Shown piece by piece: positions 8,480 to 16,609 of a stretch of 40,159 nt of DNA; the stretch's first letter is position 1; every line of letters begins with the position of its first letter. The notes beneath the pieces were generated by a model, which was not told the DNA's origin, searched no databases, and saw nothing but the letters and a program-made list of their open reading frames with translations. Both the position numbers and the translations under genes were made by a program. The stretch is from Lentisphaeria bacterium (GTDB taxonomy: Bacteria > Verrucomicrobiota > Lentisphaeria > Victivallales > Victivallaceae): positions 1 through 40,159 of the forward strand of contig JAFVQX010000200.1 in assembly GCA_017504585.1 (NCBI GenBank), given 5' to 3'.

Positions 8480-8508
8480 TTGAAAAAAGTGATGTATTGA
8501 TGTATATT
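8480..8508 (+). promoter_or_regulatory. Predicted sigma-70-type promoter of the MATE gene
   Basis: TTGAAA (8480-8485), 17 bp, TATATT (8503-8508), about 34 bp before the MATE start codon. Hexamers and spacing are identical to the divergent efp promoter, 8 bp away. Confidence 0.6.
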
Positions 8509-8542
8509 AATTAAAGTATTTTTGTTATTGAGCGGGTAAAAA

Positions 8543-9904
8543 ATGAAAAAGAAAGCTAATTACTTATCCGGTACTATCGGCAAGACCATGTTCAAGACTG
8601 CGCTCTCCATGCTGCCGGGGACGATCGCGGTTTCGGGGTATAATCTTGCGGATACTTATTTTGTTTCTATGTTGGGTACTTTGCCGCTGGCGGCTATGGG
8701 CTTCACCTTTCCGGTCATTATGATCCTCGGGTGTATTTTTCATGGTCTTGGCGTGGGGGTAATGGCTACGGTGGCTCATGCCGTGGGCGGCGAAAAGCGT
8801 GCCAAAGCCGCCCGGCTGGTCACGTCGGGCATGATATTGGTGGCGGCGGTTTCGGCGATACTCGGTTTGATCGGATTTTTCTCCATGGATTGGACTTTCC
8901 GGCAATTCGGTGCATCCGGCGAAGTTTGCGAGCCGATCGGCGAATATATGAATATATGGTATCTGGGGTGTGTTACCGGTGCTGTTACCATGGTGGGCAA
9001 CAGCCTGCTGGTGGCGGTGGGGGATTCCAAGCTGGCGGGATTTTTTATGATGCTCGGACTGGTTCTCAATGTTTTGCTGGATCCGCTGTTTATCTTTTCG
9101 TGGGGGATGAATATGGGTATTGCCGGAGCGGCATTGGCTACGATAATTTCGCAGTTTACCGGCGCATGTCTGATCGTATGGGCGCTGGGTAAACGGCATA
9201 AGTTGTGGAGATTCCGCTCGTTGACCACCCGGATCGTGTTTCCGGCGTGGCGGCAGATCGTGCGCTTTGCGGTGCCTTCCATGCTGGGGATGATCCTGAT
9301 GCCGGCGGGTAATGGCGTGATCACCCGTATCGTGGCAAGTTTCGGCGATACGGCGGTGGCGGCAACTGCGGCGGCGGGCAGGTTGGAAGTTATTGCATTT
9401 ATGTTCCCCATGTCGCTGGGCATAGGCCTGATGCCCATGATCGCCCAGAATTATGGCGGAAAGCTTTACAGCCGGATATTGCGCTGCCGCAAGATCGCCA
9501 TGAGTTTTGCTTTTTATTACGAAATATTTATGGCGGTGGTCTACTTTATTGCCGCGCCATATATCGTACGATTTTTTACTGACGATGCCCGGGTGGCAGA
9601 GATCATGACTGCTTATTTGCGGATCGTACCGTGGGGATTCGGTTTGCTGGAGATCCACCGTTATTGCGGATTTTTCTTTACCGGATGCAACTACCCCCAC
9701 GGCAGTGCATGGCTGGCGGCGCTGCGCATAGTTGTTTTGCTGGTGCCGTTGTCGCTGCTGGCGCTGGCATTCGGCAGTTTGAACGGACTTTTTATTGCCC
9801 GGCTGGCGGCTGATCTGCTGGCGGGGTTCATCGGTTGGGCGCTGGTGGTACGCATGACTTCAAACTTGCCTGCTGACGGCGAAATGATTTTGCGGAAACG
9901 GTAA
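8543..9904 (+). CDS. MATE-family multidrug/Na+-type efflux transporter
   Basis: Encodes 453 residues with about twelve membrane segments arranged as two similar halves, typical of MATE exporters (440-480 residues). The first helix region NLADTYFVSMLGTLPLAAMG is the classic MATE signature, and the second half carries the matching GMILMPAGNGVITRIVASFG region. MATE proteins use a Na+ or H+ gradient to expel cationic compounds. The substrate cannot be predicted. It faces efp from its own promoter. The next gene starts 4 bp after its stop and is probably co-transcribed. Confidence 0.92.
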   Translation: MKKKANYLSGTIGKTMFKTALSMLPGTIAVSGYNLADTYFVSMLGTLPLAAMGFTFPVIMILGCIFHGLGVGVMATVAHAVGGEKRAKAARLVTSGMILVAAVSAILGLIGFFSMDWTFRQFGASGEVCEPIGEYMNIWYLGCVTGAVTMVGNSLLVAVGDSKLAGFFMMLGLVLNVLLDPLFIFSWGMNMGIAGAALATIISQFTGACLIVWALGKRHKLWRFRSLTTRIVFPAWRQIVRFAVPSMLGMILMPAGNGVITRIVASFGDTAVAATAAAGRLEVIAFMFPMSLGIGLMPMIAQNYGGKLYSRILRCRKIAMSFAFYYEIFMAVVYFIAAPYIVRFFTDDARVAEIMTAYLRIVPWGFGLLEIHRYCGFFFTGCNYPHGSAWLAALRIVVLLVPLSLLALAFGSLNGLFIARLAADLLAGFIGWALVVRMTSNLPADGEMILRKR

Positions 9905-9908
9905 TGTT

Positions 9909-10934
9909 ATGAATCTGGCCAAAAAGCTTTTGCTGCTGATTTTTTTGTGCTCGATCGGCGGCTTGTCTGCCGCTGAACGGGTGAACTGTACGGTTTGCAG
10001 CAAAAAGATCCGCGGCCGTTATATCATTGACAGCCGCAAACGGGCTTTCTGCAGCGAAAAGTGTTTTGAACAAACTTTGCCGACTTGCGCCAACTGCCGG
10101 AAGCTTTGCCGGGGGAATTTTCTGAAAGTCAAATCGGAGTCTTTCTGCAGCCGCCAATGCGCCGATAATAAACTTTTGCCCCGGTGCAGCCGCTGCAGCA
10201 AACCCTGCCGCAAATTTATGGTGCTGCCTACCGGTTACGGTACTTTTACTTACTGCATCGACTGTTACAAGCTGGATAAATGTCTGGTATGCTGTCAGCG
10301 GGCAAAAAAGCTCTACTTGCAAAGCAACGGCAATAAACTTTGCCGCTACTGCAATCGGGATGTGATAACCAATCTTGCTCAACTGCAAAGTTTGTTCAAC
10401 GAAGTGCGCAATACTTTGCACAAAAACTTCAACTTTCCTGCGGATCACCCCATAACGCTGGAAATGCGCTCTTTTACGGAGCAGGAAAAATCATCGCTTC
10501 ATGGCGGTAATTTGTTCGGTCTGTACAATTACCAGGGCAAGATCGTCAGAAAAGGCAAGCTTTTTTCCGGCAAAAAAACACCGGAGATCAAATTCCGGAA
10601 TGAACATTGCTCCATAATCATACTGGGCTATCTGCCCCGACGCAAAGCTGCCGAAGCCATTGCTCACGAATTGGCGCACGATTATATGAAACACCGCTGG
10701 TTCTTTATCAAAGACGAAAAAATCAAAGAGGGTTTTGCCGAGTTTATTGCCGCACAATACAACACGATCAGCGGCAGTCAGCAATGGAATATTTGTATGG
10801 AAAAAAATCCCGATAAAGTCTATGGCGACGGTTATCGGGAGATGTGCAAACTTTACAAACAGGGTTCTTTCCCGGCGCTTTTCCGGCTCTTTGACCGCAT
10901 CAATTTGCAGGATACGCCTTCAGAGTACCGCTAA
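9909..10934 (+). CDS. Exported LIM-like zinc-knuckle protein with DA1-like HExxH metallopeptidase domain
   Basis: Encodes 341 residues. Residues 1-21 form a signal peptide ending at LSA-A. Residues 25-150 hold four zinc knuckles made of cysteine pairs: C27/C30 with C48/C52, C60/C63 with C80/C84, C93/C96 with C116/C119, and C125/C128 with C145/C148. They resemble LIM/treble-clef units. The C-terminal half carries the zinc-peptidase motif HELAH (H253, E254, H257) and a downstream EGFAEF (E274, likely third ligand), then GDGYREM. The layout LIM-like plus GYLPRR, HExxH and EGxAE matches the DA1 family of plant growth regulators. A secreted or periplasmic protease is inferred. The start is 4 bp after the MATE stop; the ribosome binding site is weak. 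Confidence 0.75.
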   Translation: MNLAKKLLLLIFLCSIGGLSAAERVNCTVCSKKIRGRYIIDSRKRAFCSEKCFEQTLPTCANCRKLCRGNFLKVKSESFCSRQCADNKLLPRCSRCSKPCRKFMVLPTGYGTFTYCIDCYKLDKCLVCCQRAKKLYLQSNGNKLCRYCNRDVITNLAQLQSLFNEVRNTLHKNFNFPADHPITLEMRSFTEQEKSSLHGGNLFGLYNYQGKIVRKGKLFSGKKTPEIKFRNEHCSIIILGYLPRRKAAEAIAHELAHDYMKHRWFFIKDEKIKEGFAEFIAAQYNTISGSQQWNICMEKNPDKVYGDGYREMCKLYKQGSFPALFRLFDRINLQDTPSEYR

Positions 10935-12778
10935 TTGCCGACGACCACCCGGAATTGTGCCGACAGCATTGCCGGATCGCTGGCAATACATTGCACCATG
11001 ACTTTTTCGCCCAGAGCCATGCGGCTGTTGTAGCGGTTTTTGAATTCGTATGCCAGATCGGGGAGCAGCCAGACCGAGCGTTCATCGGGTTTGGCTATAT
11101 ATACAGCTTCGGTCTGCCAGTCAGCCGGCTGGTTTTTCAAGTAGACCAGTGTCCAGTATTCCCGGCATTGCCGCTCCAGCTTGGTCCGCAGTACAGCGGC
11201 CGGTTCGGCGGTGGCGATCCTTTCATCCATAACACTGGCGGTCAGGGGCGCTTTGCCCGCAAGGAAACGCCGCAGCTGGATGTGACTCAAAAGGTCTTCG
11301 TAACGGCGCAGCGGGCTGGTGACCCGTGCGTAAGGCTCCAGCCCCAACCCCGCATGTTTGCCCGGCACGGTGGAGAGTGTGCTTATTCGGCAGCTTTTGC
11401 GCAATTCATACATGCCGGGGAGGGTGTCGGGCCGTTCGCTCATTTCCGGATCGCTCTGAATAGCATAGGGCAGGGCAAAATCGTTTTTTATGGAAAATTC
11501 TGCCACTGCATGACCAGCTGCCATCATGGCATTTGCCACCAGTTCCCGCACCGGCGAAGGGGTGTGTGGTGTAATGTTGATCTTGCGATCCTGAATATCA
11601 ACTTTGATCTTGACTTCCGGCAGCCGGATCATTACCGCATTATTATTTTGACGGTATTGGCGGAAACGCTCCAGCGCCTGAACGCAGGGGGCAAACTCCG
11701 CAGTTTGCATAAGTTCGTCACCTTGAGCGTAATCCATACGTTTTACCCGGACATGGCTCAAACATATTTTTTCCAGAACAGCCTTGCCGTCGGCGTGGAT
11801 CTTTATGCCGAAACTCATTGCCGGCGATTTTTCCTGAAGACCCAAAGCAAACATTTCCACCGAATTTTCCGGCAGCATGGTAGTGATTTTTTCCGGCAGA
11901 TAGGATGTGCAGCCCTGGCTGCAGGCAAATTTTTCCAGATCGCTGTCAAACTCCACCGCCGCGGCGGGGTCGGCTACATGCACCCACAAAAGATCGTTTG
12001 CGCTGTCATAAGCTATGGCATCGTCGGGGTCGTTGCTTTCGGCATCATCTATGGCGTAAGAAGATAAATGAGTAAGATCGACCCGTTCTTCTGCCGGCGG
12101 CGGCAGAAGTTCCGGATATTCCGGATGCAGATCCATGCCGCAGCGCCGGATATGGGGGTTATTGTCGAAATCATTCCATACGTTGAGTTTGAGCAGCAGC
12201 GATTGGGCTTTTTCCGGCAAAGCTTCCATATTAAGATCGTGCATAAGTTTGCTGGATGTGCTTTCGCCGTAAGCTACATTTTCTATTTCCCGCAGACTGC
12301 TGCGGTCGCTGTCGGCAATATTGCCGCTGCGGATGCGTGCAAGCAACGCGTTGCGGGCTTCCTGCTGTTCGGCTTTTAAACGGGCTTTGGATAAAATATT
12401 TGCTGTATGTTCAGCGCTGTGGGCTTTGATCATAGTTGACGGCGAACCGGCAAAATAGCAGTCTTTTTGCAATATCTCCCATGCCCCCAATGCATTTTCC
12501 GGTGTGGAGCCGGAAAATAAGAGTTCGGTGAATTCTGCAAAAGTTATTTCATCATTACCCAACAGTTCTGCAGTTTCCGCCAGCAGCTCATCATCCGGCA
12601 GCACCGGAGTCGCCGGGATCGTCTGACATGGCCCGGCGTGGAGAAACTCGATATCCTTGATCCGTACCGAGCGGGTGTCGCCGGATGAAGTCCTTATGGA
12701 GTATTTATCTGCCGCAACATCTTTTACAATGGCGCATTTGCCCTTGTAGATAACAAGTGAATTGGTTTTTATAAGCAT
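10931..12778 (-). CDS. RNB-domain 3'-5' exoribonuclease (RNase II/R superfamily)
   Basis: Encodes 615 residues. The RNB catalytic domain begins about residue 232. The magnesium-binding cluster is complete: D244/D245, D250, D252 and D253 in YAIDDAESNDPDDAI. The late RNB motif TSPLRRYEDLL is also intact. The N-terminus is a small KOW/SH3-like segment (residues 1-48) and a helical region, not two cold-shock domains, as in the shorter cyanobacterial-type RNase II proteins. The last 75 residues resemble an S1-like OB fold. Such enzymes degrade RNA processively from the 3' end. CCGGAG precedes the ATG. Its stop codon overlaps that of the DA1-like gene by 3 bases, tail to tail, so no separate terminator lies between them. 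Confidence 0.88.
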   Translation of the reverse strand: MLIKTNSLVIYKGKCAIVKDVAADKYSIRTSSGDTRSVRIKDIEFLHAGPCQTIPATPVLPDDELLAETAELLGNDEITFAEFTELLFSGSTPENALGAWEILQKDCYFAGSPSTMIKAHSAEHTANILSKARLKAEQQEARNALLARIRSGNIADSDRSSLREIENVAYGESTSSKLMHDLNMEALPEKAQSLLLKLNVWNDFDNNPHIRRCGMDLHPEYPELLPPPAEERVDLTHLSSYAIDDAESNDPDDAIAYDSANDLLWVHVADPAAAVEFDSDLEKFACSQGCTSYLPEKITTMLPENSVEMFALGLQEKSPAMSFGIKIHADGKAVLEKICLSHVRVKRMDYAQGDELMQTAEFAPCVQALERFRQYRQNNNAVMIRLPEVKIKVDIQDRKINITPHTPSPVRELVANAMMAAGHAVAEFSIKNDFALPYAIQSDPEMSERPDTLPGMYELRKSCRISTLSTVPGKHAGLGLEPYARVTSPLRRYEDLLSHIQLRRFLAGKAPLTASVMDERIATAEPAAVLRTKLERQCREYWTLVYLKNQPADWQTEAVYIAKPDERSVWLLPDLAYEFKNRYNSRMALGEKVMVQCIASDPAMLSAQFRVVVGN

Positions 12779-12822
12779 TTTTCTCCGGTAATAGAGGGTG
12801 TTTATTTATAAGTTTATCCATT

Positions 12823-12850
12823 AATTTACAGCCAGATTTGAAAGTTTCAA
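12823..12850 (-). promoter_or_regulatory. Predicted promoter of the RNB exoribonuclease gene
   Basis: On the minus strand TTGAAA (plus 12845-12850), 16 bp, TAAATT (plus 12823-12828). The -35 hexamer is one arm of a perfect 6-1-6 palindrome, TTGAAAGTTTCAA (12838-12850). Confidence 0.45.
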
Positions 12851-12867
12851 GCTTTGAGGCTTGTATT
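12838..12867 (+). promoter_or_regulatory. Possible promoter of the LCAT-like lipoprotein gene
   Basis: TTGAAA (12838-12843), 18 bp, TGTATT (12862-12867). It shares the palindrome TTGAAAGTTTCAA with the divergent exoribonuclease promoter, so the two -35 boxes lie one base apart. The -10 is imperfect. Confidence 0.35.
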
Positions 12868-12904
12868 TATCAAAATGTGCTGTATTTTATTGCGAGGTGA
12901 ATTT

Positions 12905-14308
12905 ATGCGAAAAGTATTTTTTTATTGTTTGATGACTGTTATCCTGGGGGCGGCTGTTTGCGGCTGCAATTCCCCCCGGGGCTCGTATTGCTACAACACT
13001 GTTGCCGGGGATTTGAGCGGGAGATCTTTTGAAAAAGATATGCTTGAAACTGCACATCAAGATCGTTTCCCGGTGATATTTATCCACGGGCTTTTCGGGG
13101 CGGAATTGCGTTCTGTCCAGGAGCCCGGGCAGGTCTGCTGGGGCGATTTTGCCTTTGGCAATATGCTGGATAACAGTATGTTTTATGATCTGGCGCTGCC
13201 TTTGAGCAAGGGTGCTGTCGTAAAAGATTTGATCGCAGCAAGGCTGTTGGAACGCTCCCGCAAAAGTTTTCTGGGCATAGCCGGATATGAAGAAAATTAT
13301 TCGGAATTTATAAATATGCTCAAAGCCATGGGCTATGTGCCGGAAAAGTGTGCTTTGCCGGAAAACTGTCATTACAGTACGCTTTTTGTATTTTGCTATG
13401 ACTGGCGGAAAAGTATTGACGAAAATGCTGTGCTGCTGGCTGATTTCATAGCCGAAAAATCAGCTTATCTGACAGAGCGTTACAAAGTTGCCAACCGTCA
13501 GCAGGAAGTTCGTTTTGATCTTGTCGGACACAGCATGGGTGGTTTGATCGCCCGTTATTATGTGCAGTTCGGCAGAAGCAAGCTGGGCAGAAAATGCGAT
13601 CCGCTGCCCCGTGCCTCGTGGTATGGCAAAAAATATGTGCGCAATGTGGTATTGATCGGTTCTCCGCTGGGGGGGTATGCGGATACTTTGCTGGAAATGG
13701 TTTATGGTTTGAAACTTACCGGCATGGCGCCGCGCTGTCCGGCAGGGGTGCTGGCGACTTTTCCCAGTTATTTTCAGATGCTTCCGGATGCGGCTATGCA
13801 GAGCGTAGAGTTTGCAGAAAGCGGAATAGTTGCCGATATTTTTGATGTGGCACTCTGGCGGAAATATCAGTGGGGGCTGCTGAAAAACTCTTCCGCCAAC
13901 CGGGTGCTGCTGCAGAAAATGTATCCGACTTTAACAGAAGAACAGCGCCGGGAGACCGTTCTGGAAAATCTTGCACAAAATCTGGAGCAGGCCGGGCGAT
14001 TCAAGCTCCTGATGGCGCGGCCTATGGGGATTCCGCCGGAGCCGTTGAGGTTTTACTCCTTTGCTTCGGCGGGGATCGCAACCGCCGGTAAAATTGTTAT
14101 CAATGACGCCACCGGCGATATATCAGTAGCGGCAACCGTTCCCGGCGATGGCAAGGTCAGTTGGGCATCTGCCAGATTTGCCGCTCCGGTGCGGCGAAAT
14201 CCGGTGGTTTGGAGCGGGTGCATCACTCTTGACGGTTCGCATATGGGGATATTGAGCAACCCGCTGCTGGCGTTTAATTTGCGTGAAATATTGCATGCCG
14301 GTCTTTAA
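12905..14308 (+). CDS. LCAT-like alpha/beta-hydrolase lipoprotein
   Basis: Encodes 467 residues from the ATG at 12905, which has GAGGTG six bases upstream; an upstream TTG extension lacks such a site. The N-terminus is a lipoprotein signal with lipobox VCG-C (C21), so the mature protein is probably lipid-anchored in the envelope. The fold is that of lecithin:cholesterol acyltransferase: FIHGLFG near residue 59 (oxyanion region), FCYDWRKS near 163, the nucleophile elbow GHSMGG with S210, and a C-terminal GSHMGI giving H446. The acidic triad member is probably in the preceding 395-425 region. LCAT-family enzymes hydrolyse or transfer acyl chains of lipids. The next gene, an acyltransferase-like protein, begins within 16 bp. 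Confidence 0.83.
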   Translation: MRKVFFYCLMTVILGAAVCGCNSPRGSYCYNTVAGDLSGRSFEKDMLETAHQDRFPVIFIHGLFGAELRSVQEPGQVCWGDFAFGNMLDNSMFYDLALPLSKGAVVKDLIAARLLERSRKSFLGIAGYEENYSEFINMLKAMGYVPEKCALPENCHYSTLFVFCYDWRKSIDENAVLLADFIAEKSAYLTERYKVANRQQEVRFDLVGHSMGGLIARYYVQFGRSKLGRKCDPLPRASWYGKKYVRNVVLIGSPLGGYADTLLEMVYGLKLTGMAPRCPAGVLATFPSYFQMLPDAAMQSVEFAESGIVADIFDVALWRKYQWGLLKNSSANRVLLQKMYPTLTEEQRRETVLENLAQNLEQAGRFKLLMARPMGIPPEPLRFYSFASAGIATAGKIVINDATGDISVAATVPGDGKVSWASARFAAPVRRNPVVWSGCITLDGSHMGILSNPLLAFNLREILHAGL

Positions 14309-14323
14309 GTGCTGTTGTGGACT

Positions 14324-15985
14324 ATGAGCGAAAAATATACGTGGAAAAACCTGAAAAAGATCCCCCCCATGCGCCGGTTGTTTGACCGGTGGATGCCCGA
14401 GGCTCTCACCATGATGGGAGCGATCAAGATCCTGCAGTTTCTGCGGATATTGGGGGTAAAAGCCACCAGTAACGGCTGGCGCAAGGTGACCAGTATTTTT
14501 CTCCGGGGCGAAAGCAGTAAATTCATCCTGACCGGATTCCGGTTAAATCCTGACTCCCAGGCGCTTTTTCCGGCTCCGGATACGAAAACTGCTGCCCGGC
14601 GCCTGGCGGCAAAGTTAGCCGCTTATCTGCGAATAACCGATGCTATCGGCTACTGGGTGCAGCCGGGTAAGTTGGCGTTTATCCGCCGGAAAAGACGGTT
14701 CCGCGATCTTTTGCTGGTGGAAGTGGACTCCATGGGCATGATCGTAAAATTGATCCCTTATTTTGACGGCAGTTACCGGGAGTTTGAAAAAGAGAGCTCT
14801 CTGCTCAACGAAGTTATGGAGTATCTGACATACGAGTTCAACCGGCTGCGGGATCTGCCGGAACAGGAGCGGGCCGTGGTTTTGCAGCAGAATATCCGCA
14901 AATGGTCGCGCCGGGTGTCACGATTTTATTACTTCGGGCGGCGGAGAAGACGCTACATTGCCGGCCGTTTGCTCCACTCGACGGTGCTGTTCTGCGAATT
15001 TTTGCCGGAATTGCCGCCGGAAAGTGTAAAGCACGAGCGTTTTCAGATACCCGATTTCCGTAAATACCGCAACCCGGGGCTGGGGATGATGGCGGTGCTG
15101 GCACGTTTTACTGCGGATTTGAAAGAGGTTGATTTGTGGTGTCAATTCAACCATGTGGCAACCGACGGACTGCCCATGCAGGAGTTTTTGAGCAAACTGA
15201 AAAGAGATTGGGGCTCTGTCGGCGAACTGGAGTTCCCCCGGGCTATAAAAAGCAATATTATGGGCAATGTGCAGTTGCGCCATGCGGGGGAAGGGGATTT
15301 CCGGGCATTGTTTTTTGCTGATTTTCAGCCGCTGCTGGCGGTGCGTACTTATTTAAATGAACACTATACAGAACAGATGAACGGCCCCGCGACAGTCGCC
15401 GGTCTTATTATGTGGGGATTATCCCGGCACGAAACTTTTTCCCGACGCAAAATTCTTTTGCCGGTGGATGCCGGAATGCACGATGGCGACCGGCATCTGG
15501 GGCTTTTGATGATCCGGCCGCAAATGTTTACCCGCAACAGTGCCGACCCGATCAGCGATTTCTGTAAATTCCAAAGCGAAATGCACCGCCGGATGGATCA
15601 GGCGCGTACCGGCGGGGGGGCGGTCAGCGAATTTCTGGAACTTTGTGCATTGATGCATCCGCTTTTTTATCTGGTGGCAAGGAAATTGTGGCCCCGGGCG
15701 CTGGATGAGGTGCTGGGTACAGCCGGGTTGTCCATTTTGCGGGATGCAGAAATATTTATTGCTCCGACTACCGAATTTCAGAGCGGAGGTTTTATTGCCG
15801 TGGGGAACGTGTCAGTTCCTGATGGCAGCGGCGGCACCTCGGGCGCGGTCAGTATTGCCGGGACCCGCAAGCAGATCCGGAGCTGTCTGGAAGCACTGCA
15901 CCGTCTGCCGCAAGAGCTGCCGATAATGCTGGATTTGCCGGGCAGGATGGAGTTTGAACAGTCAAAGGGGGCAAAATATGAATAA
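14324..15985 (+). CDS. Putative CAT-fold (HxxxDG) acyltransferase
   Basis: Encodes 553 residues from the ATG at 14324; a GTG at 14309, directly after the preceding stop, would add five residues and cannot be excluded. The key motif FNHVATDGLP gives H277 and D281 in HxxxDG. This is the active-site signature of the chloramphenicol-acetyltransferase/condensation/wax-ester-synthase fold. A second half-domain (about 320-545) with conserved PATVAGLIMW and ILLPVDAG is consistent with the two-lobed fold. The rest is unusually basic, including a run of arginines around 205-212, suggesting contact with membrane or nucleic acid. No adenylation or carrier-protein domain is present. It is coupled to the LCAT-like lipoprotein, so transfer of an acyl chain to an envelope lipid is the likeliest role, by inference. 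A HU promoter follows. Confidence 0.62.
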   Translation: MSEKYTWKNLKKIPPMRRLFDRWMPEALTMMGAIKILQFLRILGVKATSNGWRKVTSIFLRGESSKFILTGFRLNPDSQALFPAPDTKTAARRLAAKLAAYLRITDAIGYWVQPGKLAFIRRKRRFRDLLLVEVDSMGMIVKLIPYFDGSYREFEKESSLLNEVMEYLTYEFNRLRDLPEQERAVVLQQNIRKWSRRVSRFYYFGRRRRRYIAGRLLHSTVLFCEFLPELPPESVKHERFQIPDFRKYRNPGLGMMAVLARFTADLKEVDLWCQFNHVATDGLPMQEFLSKLKRDWGSVGELEFPRAIKSNIMGNVQLRHAGEGDFRALFFADFQPLLAVRTYLNEHYTEQMNGPATVAGLIMWGLSRHETFSRRKILLPVDAGMHDGDRHLGLLMIRPQMFTRNSADPISDFCKFQSEMHRRMDQARTGGGAVSEFLELCALMHPLFYLVARKLWPRALDEVLGTAGLSILRDAEIFIAPTTEFQSGGFIAVGNVSVPDGSGGTSGAVSIAGTRKQIRSCLEALHRLPQELPIMLDLPGRMEFEQSKGAKYE

Positions 15986-16012
15986 ATTCTTGCAAAAAAG
16001 CAGTTTGTCGAT

Positions 16013-16041
16013 TTGACTGAATGCTGAAACTGTGATATATT
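16013..16041 (+). promoter_or_regulatory. Predicted promoter of the HU gene
   Basis: TTGACT (16013-16018), 17 bp, TATATT (16036-16041), with TGA just before the -10 (extended -10 form). It is about 66 bp before the HU start codon. Confidence 0.65.
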
Positions 16042-16107
16042 AAAAGACGTTTTGATTTTATAAATAGATTGTATATCGCTTAAAAAAGTAAAAATAAGGA
16101 GAAAAAA

Positions 16108-16410
16108 ATGACAAAGCGTGATCTGGTCGTAAAAATCGCTAAAGAAACTGATCTTATTCAGAATGACGTTGCCCAGGTAGTTCAGAAGACTCTTGATTAT
16201 ATCGCTGCCGAACTGGTTGCCGGTCGTACCATCGAACTGCGCAACTTTGGTGTTTTTGAAATCAAAGTCCGCAAGAGCCGCAAGGGCCGCAACCCCAATC
16301 AGCCCGAAAACGAAGTGGTCATTCCGGAACGCGCTGTTGTCAAATTCCGCGCCGGCAAAGAGCTTAAAGATGCTGTTGAAAAGCTCAATACTGCTGATTT
16401 CAACGAATAA
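16108..16410 (+). CDS. HU/IHF-family DNA-binding protein
   Basis: Encodes 100 residues, slightly longer than the usual 90. The N-terminal helix pair (MTKRDLVVKIA, then a second helix to about residue 38) is followed by the conserved ELRNFGVFEIKVRKSRKGRNP turn. The DNA-embracing beta arms run over GRNPNQPENEVVIPER, and the C-terminal strand-helix is VKFRAGKELKDAV. Such dimers bend DNA and shape the nucleoid. AAGGAG lies 6-7 bases before the ATG. It has its own promoter. The 3' side carries a long structured segment ending in a strong terminator at 16541-16589. Confidence 0.94.
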   Translation: MTKRDLVVKIAKETDLIQNDVAQVVQKTLDYIAAELVAGRTIELRNFGVFEIKVRKSRKGRNPNQPENEVVIPERAVVKFRAGKELKDAVEKLNTADFNE

Positions 16411-16440
16411 GCAAATTTTTGCTTGATCGATTTTTGATTA

Positions 16441-16589
16441 CAGGTTCCCGGTTATGCGCTGCGGAAAAACGATCTTGAAGAACAAGATGGTTGCTTACAG
16501 TGGAGTTTTCTGCGCTCAAAATCCGGTGAAAGAACTTTGTGCCGTATCTGCAAATCCTTACAGGATAGCATGATGCGGCTTTTGTTTTT
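16441..16589 (+). ncRNA. Candidate structured RNA (HU 3' UTR or independent small RNA)
   Basis: The 199-bp gap between HU and hisS has no ORF but folds well on paper. A composite rod pairs CCGG (16448-16451) with CCGG (16523-16526), GCGC (16456-16459) with GCGC (16512-16515), and GAAAAAC (16464-16470) with GTTTTC (16505-16510). Inside it is an ATCTTG/CAAGAT hairpin (16472-16477 and 16483-16488). The terminator hairpin follows. No promoter was found within the gap, so it is more likely a stable 3' end of the HU transcript than a separate gene. It does not carry the T-box, SRP or tmRNA signatures. A 6S-type rod is possible but unproven. Confidence 0.45.
16541..16589 (+). terminator. Strong Rho-independent terminator upstream of hisS
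   Basis: Stem GCCGTATC/GATGCGGC (16541-16548 and 16572-16579, one G-U pair) is extended by TGC/GCA and ATCCT/AGGAT around a TAC loop. TTTTGTTTTT follows at 16580-16589. hisS starts 20 bp later. Confidence 0.85.
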
Positions 16590-16609
16590 GTAAAATAAAA
16601 GGTAATAAC

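Noticed and set aside
8564..9700. A 378-codon minus-strand frame inside the MATE gene
   Set aside because: Composition is His/Arg/Gln-rich with no family signature; the MATE frame on the plus strand is clear.
16411..16609. T-box riboswitch controlling hisS
   Set aside because: The conserved T-box sequence and specifier stem could not be found, and the terminator hairpin has no matching antiterminator.
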